NCBI GenBank assembly: GCA_943371535.1
Contig: CALRVE020000006.1
Span: 62,001 to 126,000, forward strand
Source: UBA1930 sp943371535
Lineage (GTDB): Bacteria > Bacteroidota > Bacteroidia > Chitinophagales > Chitinophagaceae
Length of the DNA: 64,000 nt
Reading direction: 5' to 3'
Position numbers and translations under genes: made by a program. The notes under the pieces are model-generated. The model was given only the letters and a program-made list of their open reading frames with translations. It ran no database searches and was not told the origin of the DNA. Below are positions 25,959 to 34,702 of the stretch, piece by piece. The stretch's first letter is position 1. Every line of letters starts with the position of its first letter.

Positions 25959-25987
25959 TTGTCTTGAATACAAAATATTTATCTTGC
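25959..25987 (+). promoter_or_regulatory. Possible promoter of the hydroxyacyl-CoA dehydrogenase gene
   Basis: TTG 25959-25961, 18 nt, TATCTTGC 25980-25987 (imperfect TAnnTTTG); ATG 25992 is 4 nt further. Confidence 0.4.
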
Positions 25988-25991
25988 ACAC

Positions 25992-26840
25992 ATGAGTAAC
26001 ATACATACAATTTGCGTTTGTGGTGCAGGTACAATGGGTAGTGGCATTGCACAAGTAGCAGCACAAGCTGGTTTTACAACTATACAGTTTGATGTAAACG
26101 AAAACATGTTATTAAAAAGCAAAGCTGCTATTGAAAAAAGTGTACAGTTTTTGGTAGATAAACAAAAAATAACCACAGCCCAACAAGCGGTTATTTTAAA
26201 CAATATCATTTATACTAGCAATATCAACGATTGTATAGCCAATGTTTGTATCGAAGCAATTATAGAAAAGAAAGAAGCAAAAACTAGTTTGTTCAATCAG
26301 CTTGCTGCAATTAATGATGCTAATACCATTTTGGCCACCAACACTTCTTCTATTTCAATTAATGAAATAGCTGCTGGACTAAATAATCCAGCTAATTTGG
26401 TAGGGATGCATTTTTTTAATCCTGCAACTATTATGAAGTTGGTAGAAGTTGTAAAAGGAAATGCTACTAGTAATACTGTTGTAGAAACCATTGTTGCACT
26501 GTGTAAACAAATGAATAAAGTACCGGTTGTTTGTACCGATGCTCCAGGTTTTATTGTAAATAGAGTTGCAAGACATTACTATTTAGAGGCCATGAAATTG
26601 GTAGAGCAAAATCTTGCTACCATAGAAAATGTAGATGCAATAATGGAAGCAACAGGTTTTAAAATGGGTCCGTTTAAATTGATGGATTTGATTGGTATGG
26701 ATATCAACTTTGGTGTAAGTAATATTGTTTGGGAGGCATTGGGAAAACCAGCAAGATTAACCCCATCAATACTTCAACAACAAAAAGTTGAAGAAGGTAA
26801 TTTAGGCCGAAAAACAGGGAAAGGATTTTATGCTTATTGA
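25992..26840 (+). CDS. 3-hydroxyacyl-CoA (3-hydroxybutyryl-CoA) dehydrogenase
   Basis: NAD(P)-dependent oxidation/reduction of 3-hydroxyacyl-CoA. The 282 residues show the dinucleotide loop GAGTMGSGIAQVAAQAGF near the N-terminus, the catalytic GMHFFNPATIMKLVEVV motif (active-site His), DAPGFIVNRV and a C-terminal GMDINFGV ... GRKTGKGFYAY. Length and motifs fit Hbd/PaaH. Roles in butanoyl-CoA or phenylacetate breakdown are both possible; paaG and paaD homologues occur 31-33 kb away in this window but not in the same unit. Confidence 0.92.
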   Translation: MSNIHTICVCGAGTMGSGIAQVAAQAGFTTIQFDVNENMLLKSKAAIEKSVQFLVDKQKITTAQQAVILNNIIYTSNINDCIANVCIEAIIEKKEAKTSLFNQLAAINDANTILATNTSSISINEIAAGLNNPANLVGMHFFNPATIMKLVEVVKGNATSNTVVETIVALCKQMNKVPVVCTDAPGFIVNRVARHYYLEAMKLVEQNLATIENVDAIMEATGFKMGPFKLMDLIGMDINFGVSNIVWEALGKPARLTPSILQQQKVEEGNLGRKTGKGFYAY

Positions 26841-26857
26841 TTAAAAAGTCGGAGATA

Positions 26858-26896
26858 AAAAAACCGCCGATTACACTACTGCAATTGGCGGTTTTG
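26858..26896. terminator. Bidirectional terminator between the dehydrogenase and nfu genes
   Basis: AAAACCGCC pairs with GGCGGTTTT over an 18-nt loop containing extra GATT/AATT pairing; T's follow on both strands. Confidence 0.85.
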
Positions 26897-26913
26897 TATA
26901 TAAATAGTTGTGA

Positions 26914-27513
26914 TTATTCTGCTTCGGCTACTACTTCTTTTACTTCAGGTATCATACGTTTCATCATACCTTCAATACCTGCTTTTAAAGTAATCATGCT
27001 ACTTGGGCAACCACTACAACTACCTTGTAACATTAGGTTTACAATACCATCGTTATAGCTTTTAAACTGTATTGCTCCACCATCCATTTCAACAGCTGGC
27101 TTTACATAATTTTCCAATAATTCTTTCACTCTTTTCACAATATCATCATCATCGGCACTAACAGTATTGCTTGCTTCTTGTTTCATTAGTGCAACATCAT
27201 CTTCATTTACTACTACTCCACCATTTTCTAAATAATCTTTCAAAAATTGTTTAATGGTAGGTATTACATCTTGCCAATCATCGGTATCGGCAGTTTTAGT
27301 AAGTGTAATAAAATTGCTGGCAATAAATACACTTTTAATGAAAGGAAAACTGAACAGTTCTTTAGCCAACGGCGAAGGACTTGAAGTACTTTCATCTTGA
27401 AAATCGATGCTCTTTCCAGGATACAATAGTTTGTTGGCAACAAACTTCATTGTTTCTGGATTGGGCGTCATTTCTGTATATATGCTGATAATGGGATTGC
27501 CTGTTTTAATCAT
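26914..27513 (-). CDS. NifU/Nfu-type iron-sulfur cluster scaffold protein
   Basis: 199 residues: an Nfu N-terminal domain (MTPNPETMKFVANK, FSFPFIKSVFIASNFITLTK) and a C-terminal NifU-like domain with the cluster-binding pair Cys166/Cys169 in GSCSGCPSSMITLKAGIE. It carries or transfers Fe-S clusters to apo-proteins such as NadA-type enzymes. The Nfu_N plus NifU order matches the mitochondrial and Bacteroidota NFU form. ATG 27513 was used; a start at the internal MTPNPE would also keep both domains. Confidence 0.93.
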   Translation of the reverse strand: MIKTGNPIISIYTEMTPNPETMKFVANKLLYPGKSIDFQDESTSSPSPLAKELFSFPFIKSVFIASNFITLTKTADTDDWQDVIPTIKQFLKDYLENGGVVVNEDDVALMKQEASNTVSADDDDIVKRVKELLENYVKPAVEMDGGAIQFKSYNDGIVNLMLQGSCSGCPSSMITLKAGIEGMMKRMIPEVKEVVAEAE

Positions 27514-27607
27514 ATTACTTAGTTTAACAAAGCAAAAATAGCCTTTTGAAATGGTGTAATGGGCTTAGCCTTTACTTACAAAAGGGCTTTTTTCGTTTAT
27601 CGAAAAC

Positions 27608-27636
27608 AAAAACACCCCAATAAAATGGGGCGTTTA
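27608..27636 (-). terminator. Terminator of the small secreted protein gene
   Basis: On the - strand CCCCA/TGGGG (extended AAAC.CCCC) forms a stem with an ATAAAA-type loop, followed by a T-rich tract. Confidence 0.7.
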
Positions 27637-27671
27637 TAGGTAAACCAATCCATGTAATTACGAAACCTAAA

Positions 27672-27872
27672 CTAAAAACTTGCGGCTGCCGAATATTTTA
27701 AACGCAATAAATTACTGTTATTGGCATCTTTTGCTGCATTATATTTTTTGGTAGCTACCATTGTTGAACAATTGGTTTGTTCACCCTTATTAATAGCACA
27801 TGAGTTTGTTTTGTAACTAGCGGTTAAAAAAACCACCAATGCCATTATTAAAATTGTATACTTTGTTTTCAT
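27672..27872 (-). CDS. Small secreted protein of unknown function
   Basis: 66 residues. KTKYTILIMALVVFLTASY at the N-terminus looks like a signal peptide. The mature part has two cysteines (SCAINKGEQTNC, nine residues between them) that could form a disulfide, and ends in Phe after a hydrophobic KYSAAASF stretch. No family recognised. A proper ATG, the signal peptide and a terminator immediately downstream argue that it is a real gene. Confidence 0.5.
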   Translation of the reverse strand: MKTKYTILIMALVVFLTASYKTNSCAINKGEQTNCSTMVATKKYNAAKDANNSNLLRLKYSAAASF

Positions 27873-28024
27873 ACCCCTACTTCTTTTACGAGTACAAAAG
27901 TATTTTTTATAATGGGTGATGCAACCACATGAATATGTGAAAATGTAGAAATGATAAGTTTTTTGCAGGATTTTGCTTTTATGGAAAATGTTTATACAAG
28001 CATCTCAACACAAAACAAACTGTT

Positions 28025-28534
28025 ATGGCCGAAATTCAAACTAACCAACAACAAGGTGTTGCTAAAAGAAAACAACATAGCACAAGAGTAGATTTAACCC
28101 CAATGGTAGATTTGGGTTTTTTGCTCATTACCTTTTTCATTTTTACAACAGCACTTACAAAACCCAATGTAATGAAAATGGTTTTGCCCAATGAAACAGA
28201 TATTACTCACCCAACTAGTGTGCAAGACAGTAAAGTAATTACCATTTTTCCAAAAGCCAATAATAAACTCTCGTATTATTATGGTAATAATATAGATCAA
28301 ATGCAAGAAACCAATTGGGGAGAATTGGGTATTAGAAAACTATTATTAGAAAAGAGAAATCAAGTAGCAACAAAATTTGGTAATGGAAAAGAAATGATTG
28401 TATTAATTAAGCCAACCGAAGAAAGTACGTATCAAAATTTGATAGATATTTTGGATGAAATGGTCATTAACGATATTAGTAGATACATGCTGTTAGATGT
28501 ATCTGCTGCAGAATTAGCTATAGTAAAAAACTAA
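28025..28534 (+). CDS. ExbD/TolR-family biopolymer transport protein
   Basis: 169 residues: short cytoplasmic N-terminus (STRVDLTPMVDLGFLLITFF), one membrane helix (~28-48) carrying the family Asp in PMVDLGFLL, and a periplasmic domain with a Bacteroidota-type insertion (YYYGNNIDQ). It couples proton flow through an ExbB/TolQ partner to TonB- or Tol-type work at the outer membrane. No exbB or tonB gene is adjacent, so it is an isolated copy. The window contains one TonB-receptor-like protein (50468) that such a complex might energise, though that is inference. Confidence 0.88.
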   Translation: MAEIQTNQQQGVAKRKQHSTRVDLTPMVDLGFLLITFFIFTTALTKPNVMKMVLPNETDITHPTSVQDSKVITIFPKANNKLSYYYGNNIDQMQETNWGELGIRKLLLEKRNQVATKFGNGKEMIVLIKPTEESTYQNLIDILDEMVINDISRYMLLDVSAAELAIVKN

Positions 28535-28556
28535 CCCATTGGGTTAGTTTTTTACT
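28527..28556. terminator. Bidirectional terminator between exbD and pdxH
   Basis: AACTAACCCA pairs with TGGGTTAGTT, with A's and T's flanking. Confidence 0.88.
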
Positions 28557-28576
28557 AAAATATCTTACCTCAATAT

Positions 28577-29218
28577 TTAAGGAGATAAACGTTCTTTAAT
28601 CCACTCTTGTTCATCTTTTCTGTACTGAATTCTATCGTGTAAACGGCTACTTCTTCCTTGCCAAAATTCTATTAAATGGGGTGTTACTTTATAGCCACCC
28701 CAATGATCGGGTCTTGGAATATTTTCGGTATCAAAAATTTCGGTGTACTTCTGTACGTTTTGTTCAATTACTTGTCTGTACTCAATTACAGCACTTTGAT
28801 GCGATGCCCAAGCTCCAATTTTACTACCTGCTGGTCGGCTATTAAAATAGGCATCGTTTTCTTCATTACTCACTTTTTCAACTGTTCCTTCAATGCGTAT
28901 TTGGCGTTCTAATTCTTTCCAAAAAAACACCAATGCAGCGGTAGGATTATTCGCTAATTCTTTACCCTTATCGCTCAAATAATTGGTAAAAAAAACAAAG
29001 CCATTTTCGTCGTATCCTTTCAACAAAACTATTCTTGCAGTTGGTGTGCCTTTAGGTGTAACAGTAGCCAAAGTCATGGCATTCACTTCATCAATATTAC
29101 TATTTATTGCATCGTTCCACCAATGTGTAAATTGTTCAATTGGGTTGGCTAAAGCATCTTTTTCGTCAAAAGAAGCTAGCATATAATCTTTTCTAATATC
29201 GGCAACAGACTTACTCAT
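28577..29218 (-). CDS. pdxH: Pyridoxamine/pyridoxine 5'-phosphate oxidase PdxH
   Basis: FMN enzyme making pyridoxal 5'-phosphate. The 213 residues show the start VADIRKDYMLASFDE, AMTLATVTPKGTPTARIVLLK, FFTNYLSDKGKEL (FMN binding), the ALVFFWKELERQIRIEG strand, and the C-terminal signature EFWQGRSSRLHDRIQYRK. Length matches E. coli PdxH (218). It is a single-gene unit; ATG start. Confidence 0.97.
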   Translation of the reverse strand: MSKSVADIRKDYMLASFDEKDALANPIEQFTHWWNDAINSNIDEVNAMTLATVTPKGTPTARIVLLKGYDENGFVFFTNYLSDKGKELANNPTAALVFFWKELERQIRIEGTVEKVSNEENDAYFNSRPAGSKIGAWASHQSAVIEYRQVIEQNVQKYTEIFDTENIPRPDHWGGYKVTPHLIEFWQGRSSRLHDRIQYRKDEQEWIKERLSP

Positions 29219-29306
29219 AATTCAATTTTTCTAGTGCAAATGTATTTGAATGTTTTATTTAGCAATATGATGTTTATCAGTATAAAACAGTTAATACTTA
29301 TTATAG

Positions 29307-29339
29307 TTTAGCACAGGTGTTTTTGTAATTATACTTTTG
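29307..29339 (+). promoter_or_regulatory. Promoter of the CNNM/CBS gene
   Basis: TTTA at 29307-29310, 21 nt, TACTTTTG at 29332-29339, an exact -7 consensus. It covers an upstream TTG start (29337) and so supports ATG 29355. Confidence 0.65.
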
Positions 29340-29354
29340 TTTTATATTCGATGT

Positions 29355-30611
29355 ATGGGAGATATTTTTACCATTATTTGGATTATTGTAACCATTATTT
29401 TAATTGGCTTTTTTGCAGGCTACGAAATTGCTTTTGTAAGTGCCAATAGATTGGGTATTGAGTTAAAGAAAAAGCAAGGCATTAAAAGTGGCATATTGGT
29501 GTCTAAGTTTTTAGAACATCCGGCAAAATTTATTGGTAGTTGCTTAGTTGGGCTAAATATTTTTTTAGTTATTTATGGTTTACTGTTTAGTCAATTATTA
29601 AAAAATTCTCTTTGGAATCCGTTCAACATACAAAATGAATATTTGAAATTGGTAGTAGATACTATTTTATCAACTTCCATTGTTTTAATTTTTGGAGAGT
29701 TTATACCTAAAGCTATTTTTAGGGCTAAGAACGATGTATTACTTAACTTCTTTGCACCCGTAGCTAATTTTTTTCATGGTTTATTTCAATCGGTTGCTAG
29801 TTTGTTTGTTAGTTTTTCTCAATGGATTTTAAAATACATTTTTAACTTAAGGGTGAATGAAAAAGAAGACGCATTTTCTCATGTAGATTTAGAACATTTC
29901 TTTCAGCAAACCAAAGAACAAGACGATGATAGTGAAGAGTTGAATAAAGAATTATTTGAAAATGCATTGAGTTTGCCTACGGTAAAAGTGAGGCAATGTT
30001 TAGTACCTCGTACCGAAATTGAAGCATTAGAATTAAGTACTTCTATTAAAGAAGCAAAGCAACATTTTATAAACACACAACTTACCAAATTGGTGGTGTA
30101 CGATGAAAGTATAGACAATATTGTGGGTTATATTCATCAATTAGATTTATTTAAAAAACCCACCGATATAAAATCTATTTTATTGCCCATACCAGCCATA
30201 CCAGAAAGCATGAGTGCAACCGATTTAATTAGCAAGTTTACTAAAGAACGTAAAAGTATTGCTTGGGTAGTAGATGAGTTTGGTGGCACAAGTGGAATTA
30301 TTACTATGGAAGATGTATTAGAAGAAATTTTTGGCGAAATAAAAGATGAATATGATACAGAAGAGTTTGTAGAAAAACAATTGGCCGAAAATGAATTTAT
30401 TTTTAGTGGCCGATTAGAGTTAGATATTTTGAATGAAAAATATAATTTAAATTTTGATGTAGAAGAGTCTGAAACATTATCGGGCTATATTATCAATAGA
30501 TACGAAACAATACCTAAGCAAAAAGAAACCATTATTATTGGCAACTATCAATTTGATGTTTTAAGTGTTAGCGATACTCGAATAGAAACCGTAAAACTTA
30601 AAATTTTGTAA
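29355..30611 (+). CDS. CNNM/CBS-domain membrane protein (HlyC/CorC, GldE-like)
   Basis: 418 residues: DUF21/CNNM transmembrane domain (helices about 4-25, 55-80, 92-115, 125-150), a pair of CBS domains (~195-320; VKVRQCLVPRTEIEAL, IAWVVDEFGGTSGIITMEDVLEEI) and the C-terminal CorC_HlyC transporter-associated domain (~335-418; FIFSGRLELDILNEKYNL). Family members move or sense Mg/Co ions, and in gliding Bacteroidota the related GldE is needed for motility. Neither role can be decided here, since no other gld gene is in the window. The frame opens at a TTG six codons earlier, but the promoter lies over it. Confidence 0.85.
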   Translation: MGDIFTIIWIIVTIILIGFFAGYEIAFVSANRLGIELKKKQGIKSGILVSKFLEHPAKFIGSCLVGLNIFLVIYGLLFSQLLKNSLWNPFNIQNEYLKLVVDTILSTSIVLIFGEFIPKAIFRAKNDVLLNFFAPVANFFHGLFQSVASLFVSFSQWILKYIFNLRVNEKEDAFSHVDLEHFFQQTKEQDDDSEELNKELFENALSLPTVKVRQCLVPRTEIEALELSTSIKEAKQHFINTQLTKLVVYDESIDNIVGYIHQLDLFKKPTDIKSILLPIPAIPESMSATDLISKFTKERKSIAWVVDEFGGTSGIITMEDVLEEIFGEIKDEYDTEEFVEKQLAENEFIFSGRLELDILNEKYNLNFDVEESETLSGYIINRYETIPKQKETIIIGNYQFDVLSVSDTRIETVKLKIL

Positions 30612-30665
30612 ACCAAGTCTAACAAATCAATTAAATCCTATTTTAAAACCAATTATCTTTTATTC

Positions 30666-33482
30666 ATGAACAACATGTTGCCAAACATAGAAGTTAATTA
30701 TAACGGTTTATTGGCAACCTGTTTTGAACAGCTAATTATCTCATCAAGTGTAGATGCTGCATTAGAAAATATTTGCAAAGGGTTTATACATGAGAACAAT
30801 GCTTGTACCTGTGCAATTGTAAAAACAAAAAACCAAACTACCGTAGAGGGCATAAAAGGCTTTAGCACAAACAACTTATCTATTCTTAGTAAAGAAGGTT
30901 TTGTACATCAAGTACATCAACTATATGTATCACATAATAATCAGCCAGTTTTTTGTAATAGTGAAACAACCAACAGCTCGTGGAAGCAATTCTTAGAGCA
31001 ATTTAATATTGATTCTATTAGCATACAACCCATTTTTTTAAATACACAATTATGGGGTATATTAATTGTTACGGGTTCAACCCATTATTTAACTGCATTA
31101 AATAATGTATTACCTCAAATTACATCTGCCATTGGTGCAACTATTGCTAACAAAGAAATTCAAGAACAATTATATGCACATAATGAAGTGTACGAAACAA
31201 CATTAGCTACACTCAACCAACTTATTTGGGAGTTAGATTTACGCAATAATACCATGCGTATTATGGGTTTTGCTCCAAGAATTGGCACTTACAACCAACA
31301 AATAATAGAGTTAAACTATAAAAAACAATTATTAGAAACAGTACATATAGACGATAGAGAACGTGTAATAAAAGGCTTTGATGCTTTTATTACGCAACCT
31401 CATAAAAGCACTTACGAACAAGTGTACAGAATTTTAAGTGCCGATGCAAGCCAATACATTTGGGTAGAAACAAAGCAAACATTATTATGCGATGCTGATG
31501 GAAAACCAGCCATTATTGTTGGCACCACTGCCGATATTAACGATACCCAACAAGTTGCTTTTGAACTAGAAAAACACAAAGAACAAAACGAGTTTTTGGT
31601 GCAAATGCTACAAGAAAGCAACGAGAAATTAAACACTATTTTAAACAGCAGTAAAGAAATTATTTTAACCATTGATTTACAAACTGGGCAAATAGAAAAT
31701 GTAAACGATGCTATTAAAATTTTAGGTTATTCGCCCAAAGAATGGATTGGTCAATACTATACCAAATGGACGCTGGAAAAGAGAAGAAAGTTTCACGATT
31801 TATTAAAGCATGCTAGCGAAAGCGATACAAGTGTTCGAAGTCAGCAAATACTTTTTTCTACCAAAAAAGGTGATGAAGAAATTCCGTTCGAATTTTCAAC
31901 TTCTATATTTTCTTTCAAAAACAAAAAATATTTATTGTGTGTATTAAGAGATATTAGAGAACGATTGGAATACGAAAAAAATATTACGCAAGTAACCGAT
32001 CAGTTAACGCATTTAATTAACAATATTGATGATGTTTATGCCATATATAATTTAAAAGAAAAGAAGTACGAATTTGTAAGCGATAATATTGAAGGTTTTT
32101 TTGGTTGCAGTAAAGAAACCTTTATGCAGCAAGGTTTATTTTGGCACAACATTATACATATAGAAGATGCAGCAAGTATTGTAAAACAAATGGATGAAGT
32201 AATTAAAAATAAAACTCGTGGAGAGTTTTTTTATAGAATTACAACACCAATTGGCGAAACAAAAATGTTGCTTGAAAAAATTACAGTAGCTGTAGATGAA
32301 GATGGGGAAGCCGATAGAGTGTATATTGTAAAAAGTGATTACACACATATTGAAAATGCAGAACAAAGCTTAATTGAAAGTGAAAGAAAGTTTAGGTTTA
32401 TTTCAGAAAACATTACCGATTTTATTTCTATAATAGATAATGATGGACGATTTTTATATGCATCGCCATCGGCAGAAAAAGTAATTGGTTATACACCAGA
32501 AGAACTTATTGGCGAAGGTTCAATTTATATTATTCACCCTAATGATGTACCTCACTTTATAGAAGATGTTTTGGAGAAGGCCGTTTTTGATAAAAAAGAA
32601 TCACAGTTACGATATAGATTATTATCAAAAAAAGGCGAATATTATTGGGTAGAAACTTACTTTAAGCCCATTATAGATGCTAAAAATGAAACTACTTCTA
32701 TCATTTGTAGCACAAGAGATGTTACAGAGCGTGAACAGTTGATGAAAGATTTAGAGTTGGCACTAGAAAAAGAAAGAGAGTTGAACGAGTTGCGTTCTCA
32801 ATTTGTATCAACTGCATCACATCAATTTAGAACACCACTCACTGTAATACAAAGTGGCGTAGAGTTAATGGAAATTTATTTAGAAAACTTACCCGAAGAA
32901 AAGCAAGCACGGTTTAAAAAACAATTTCATAAAATACAAGATGAAGTAGTACGATTACAAGATTTGATGAACGACATTTTGTTATTAGGAAGAGCCGATG
33001 CAAAAAGAACTCCATTTAACCCAGTGTTAAATGATTTGGTTCAGTTTTGCTATCAATTGGTAGAAGGTAAGTACAACAATCGTTTTCCAACCAATCGCCA
33101 GGTACAAATTAATGTAATTGGAAATGAACAGCTAGTAGAGTTTGACCCAAAATTATTAGACCATGCACTAGAAAATATTTTGAGCAATGCTTACAAGTAT
33201 TCTGAAGAAGGAAGCATTGCTTTACACATTCAATTTGAATACGAAAATGTAAAAATCGCCATTAGCGATAAAGGAATTGGAATTCCTGAAAGCGATTTAG
33301 TAAATTTGTTTCAACCATTTTATAGAGCAGGCAATACAACAGAAATTGAAGGCACAGGTTTAGGTTTATCTATTGTAAAAGAATTTATAGAAAAGCATAA
33401 CGGACAAATTTTTGTTGTGAGCGAATTAAATAAAGGCACAACAGTTAACGTTATACTACCAATTAAAAGCCATCAATCATAA
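30666..33482 (+). CDS. Multi-PAS sensor histidine kinase
   Basis: 938 residues without membrane helices, so a cytoplasmic sensor. Order: GAF-like N-terminal domain (~10-165), four PAS domains (about 185-310, 325-440, 445-565, 575-695; for example FRFISENITDFISIIDNDGRFLYASPSAEKVIGY, split across ~580-615), HisKA with SHQFRTPLTVIQSG (phospho-His719), and HATPase_c with ENILSNAYKYSEEG, DKGIGIPESDLV and GTGLGLSIVKEF. There is no receiver domain of its own. A REC-kinase hybrid follows 13 nt downstream and is its likely partner. The ligand is unknown. Confidence 0.93.
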   Translation: MNNMLPNIEVNYNGLLATCFEQLIISSSVDAALENICKGFIHENNACTCAIVKTKNQTTVEGIKGFSTNNLSILSKEGFVHQVHQLYVSHNNQPVFCNSETTNSSWKQFLEQFNIDSISIQPIFLNTQLWGILIVTGSTHYLTALNNVLPQITSAIGATIANKEIQEQLYAHNEVYETTLATLNQLIWELDLRNNTMRIMGFAPRIGTYNQQIIELNYKKQLLETVHIDDRERVIKGFDAFITQPHKSTYEQVYRILSADASQYIWVETKQTLLCDADGKPAIIVGTTADINDTQQVAFELEKHKEQNEFLVQMLQESNEKLNTILNSSKEIILTIDLQTGQIENVNDAIKILGYSPKEWIGQYYTKWTLEKRRKFHDLLKHASESDTSVRSQQILFSTKKGDEEIPFEFSTSIFSFKNKKYLLCVLRDIRERLEYEKNITQVTDQLTHLINNIDDVYAIYNLKEKKYEFVSDNIEGFFGCSKETFMQQGLFWHNIIHIEDAASIVKQMDEVIKNKTRGEFFYRITTPIGETKMLLEKITVAVDEDGEADRVYIVKSDYTHIENAEQSLIESERKFRFISENITDFISIIDNDGRFLYASPSAEKVIGYTPEELIGEGSIYIIHPNDVPHFIEDVLEKAVFDKKESQLRYRLLSKKGEYYWVETYFKPIIDAKNETTSIICSTRDVTEREQLMKDLELALEKERELNELRSQFVSTASHQFRTPLTVIQSGVELMEIYLENLPEEKQARFKKQFHKIQDEVVRLQDLMNDILLLGRADAKRTPFNPVLNDLVQFCYQLVEGKYNNRFPTNRQVQINVIGNEQLVEFDPKLLDHALENILSNAYKYSEEGSIALHIQFEYENVKIAISDKGIGIPESDLVNLFQPFYRAGNTTEIEGTGLGLSIVKEFIEKHNGQIFVVSELNKGTTVNVILPIKSHQS

Positions 33483-33494
33483 AAAATCACCCCA

Positions 33495-34607
33495 ATGGAT
33501 ATTTTAAGCAAAATTTTAGTAATTGAAGATGAAGATAACATAAGAGAAAATATTCAAGAATTACTTGAAGCCAAAGGCTATTATGTACGTAGTGCAAGTA
33601 ATGGTAAACAAGGAATTTTAGAGGCCATAGACTTTAGACCGAATCTTATTTTATGCGATATTATGATGCCTAAAATGGATGGTTTTAAAGTGTTAGAATA
33701 CATACGAAAAACAAGTACCATTCAAAATGTGCCGTTTATATTTTTAACCGCAAAAATAGATAGGCAAGATGTACGTCATGGAATGGAACTAGGTGCCGAT
33801 GATTATTTAACCAAACCATTTACTTCTAAAGATTTAATCAACGCGATAGAAACAAGGTTAAAAAAACAGCAAAAAATAATTAGTGAATATGCTAAAGTAA
33901 AACACGAATTAGATACCACTGTTTTTGCAACCTATTATCATGAGTTTAATACACCACTACATGGTATTATTGGAGGGCTTAATTTATTAATTAATGCAAG
34001 AGATTCATTTAGCGATAAACAAATACAAGAATTATTATACTCTATTTTAAAATCGGGTTTACGTTTAAACCACTCTTTAGCCAACTTAATGTTGTTTGAA
34101 GAAATTAAAAGAGCCGAAGTATATACCGAACTCTTAGGTATGTTTAGCAATGGTAAAACACAAGGTAATTGGCCACATAGAATAGAAACAGAGATTAATA
34201 CCATAGCTAAGGAAATTTATTATCGTGCCGAAGATTTAGATTTTTCTATGCAAGCGGTAGATTTAAATATTAATCCAGAATATTTATTGAGAATAGTTTT
34301 AGAATTAACCGACAATGCGTTGAAGTTTTCAAAAAAAGAACAACGAGTAAATATTTCGGGCAAAAAACAAGGCGACTTGTACATTATAGAAGTAAAAGAT
34401 ATTGGAAAAGGATTTGTACTAGAAAGTTTAGACAAAATAGCACCATTTAAACAATTCAACAGAAGCAAAATGGAGCAACAGGGTTTGGGTATTGGATTAT
34501 ACTTGGTAAAAAGATTAGTAGAATTTAATAATGGAGAATTGAAAATAAACAGTACCGAAGATGTAGGTACAACTGTTACAGTTTCGTTGCCTTCTTATGG
34601 ATTGTAA
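33495..34607 (+). CDS. Response regulator-histidine kinase hybrid (REC-HisKA-HATPase)
   Basis: 370 residues. An N-terminal receiver domain (1-122; acidic pocket ED/ED at 11-14, phospho-acceptor Asp55 in LILCDIMMPKMDG, Lys107 in TKPF) is followed by a HisKA-like helix pair with YYHEFNTPLHGIIGG (His149; the usual HELRTPL reads HEFNTPL) and an HATPase_c domain (~250-368; LELTDNALKFS, VKDIGKGFV, GLGIGLYLVKRLVEF). This receiver-first order is the reverse of ordinary hybrid kinases. It may be a phospho-controlled kinase or phosphatase acting on an unseen partner. Gap to the PAS kinase is 12 nt, so the two are translated together. A strong terminator follows. Confidence 0.88.
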   Translation: MDILSKILVIEDEDNIRENIQELLEAKGYYVRSASNGKQGILEAIDFRPNLILCDIMMPKMDGFKVLEYIRKTSTIQNVPFIFLTAKIDRQDVRHGMELGADDYLTKPFTSKDLINAIETRLKKQQKIISEYAKVKHELDTTVFATYYHEFNTPLHGIIGGLNLLINARDSFSDKQIQELLYSILKSGLRLNHSLANLMLFEEIKRAEVYTELLGMFSNGKTQGNWPHRIETEINTIAKEIYYRAEDLDFSMQAVDLNINPEYLLRIVLELTDNALKFSKKEQRVNISGKKQGDLYIIEVKDIGKGFVLESLDKIAPFKQFNRSKMEQQGLGIGLYLVKRLVEFNNGELKINSTEDVGTTVTVSLPSYGL

Positions 34608-34627
34608 TTTCAATCGCCTTTTTATAT

Positions 34628-34666
34628 TAAAAGCTTGTTTTATCTTAAAACAAGCTTTTATTTTTT
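34628..34666 (+). terminator. Strong Rho-independent terminator
   Basis: TAAAAGCTTGTTTTA pairs perfectly with TAAAACAAGCTTTTA (15 bp, TCT loop), then six T. Confidence 0.93.
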
Positions 34667-34674
34667 CAACCCAT

Positions 34675-34682
34675 TACCTTTG
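34675..34682 (+). promoter_or_regulatory. Promoter -7 box (TACCTTTG) of tatC
   Basis: Exact TAnnTTTG 20 nt before ATG 34703, directly after the preceding terminator. A clear TTG box is missing at the proper distance. Confidence 0.5.
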
Positions 34683-34702
34683 CTACTTTCTAAGAAAACA
34701 AT

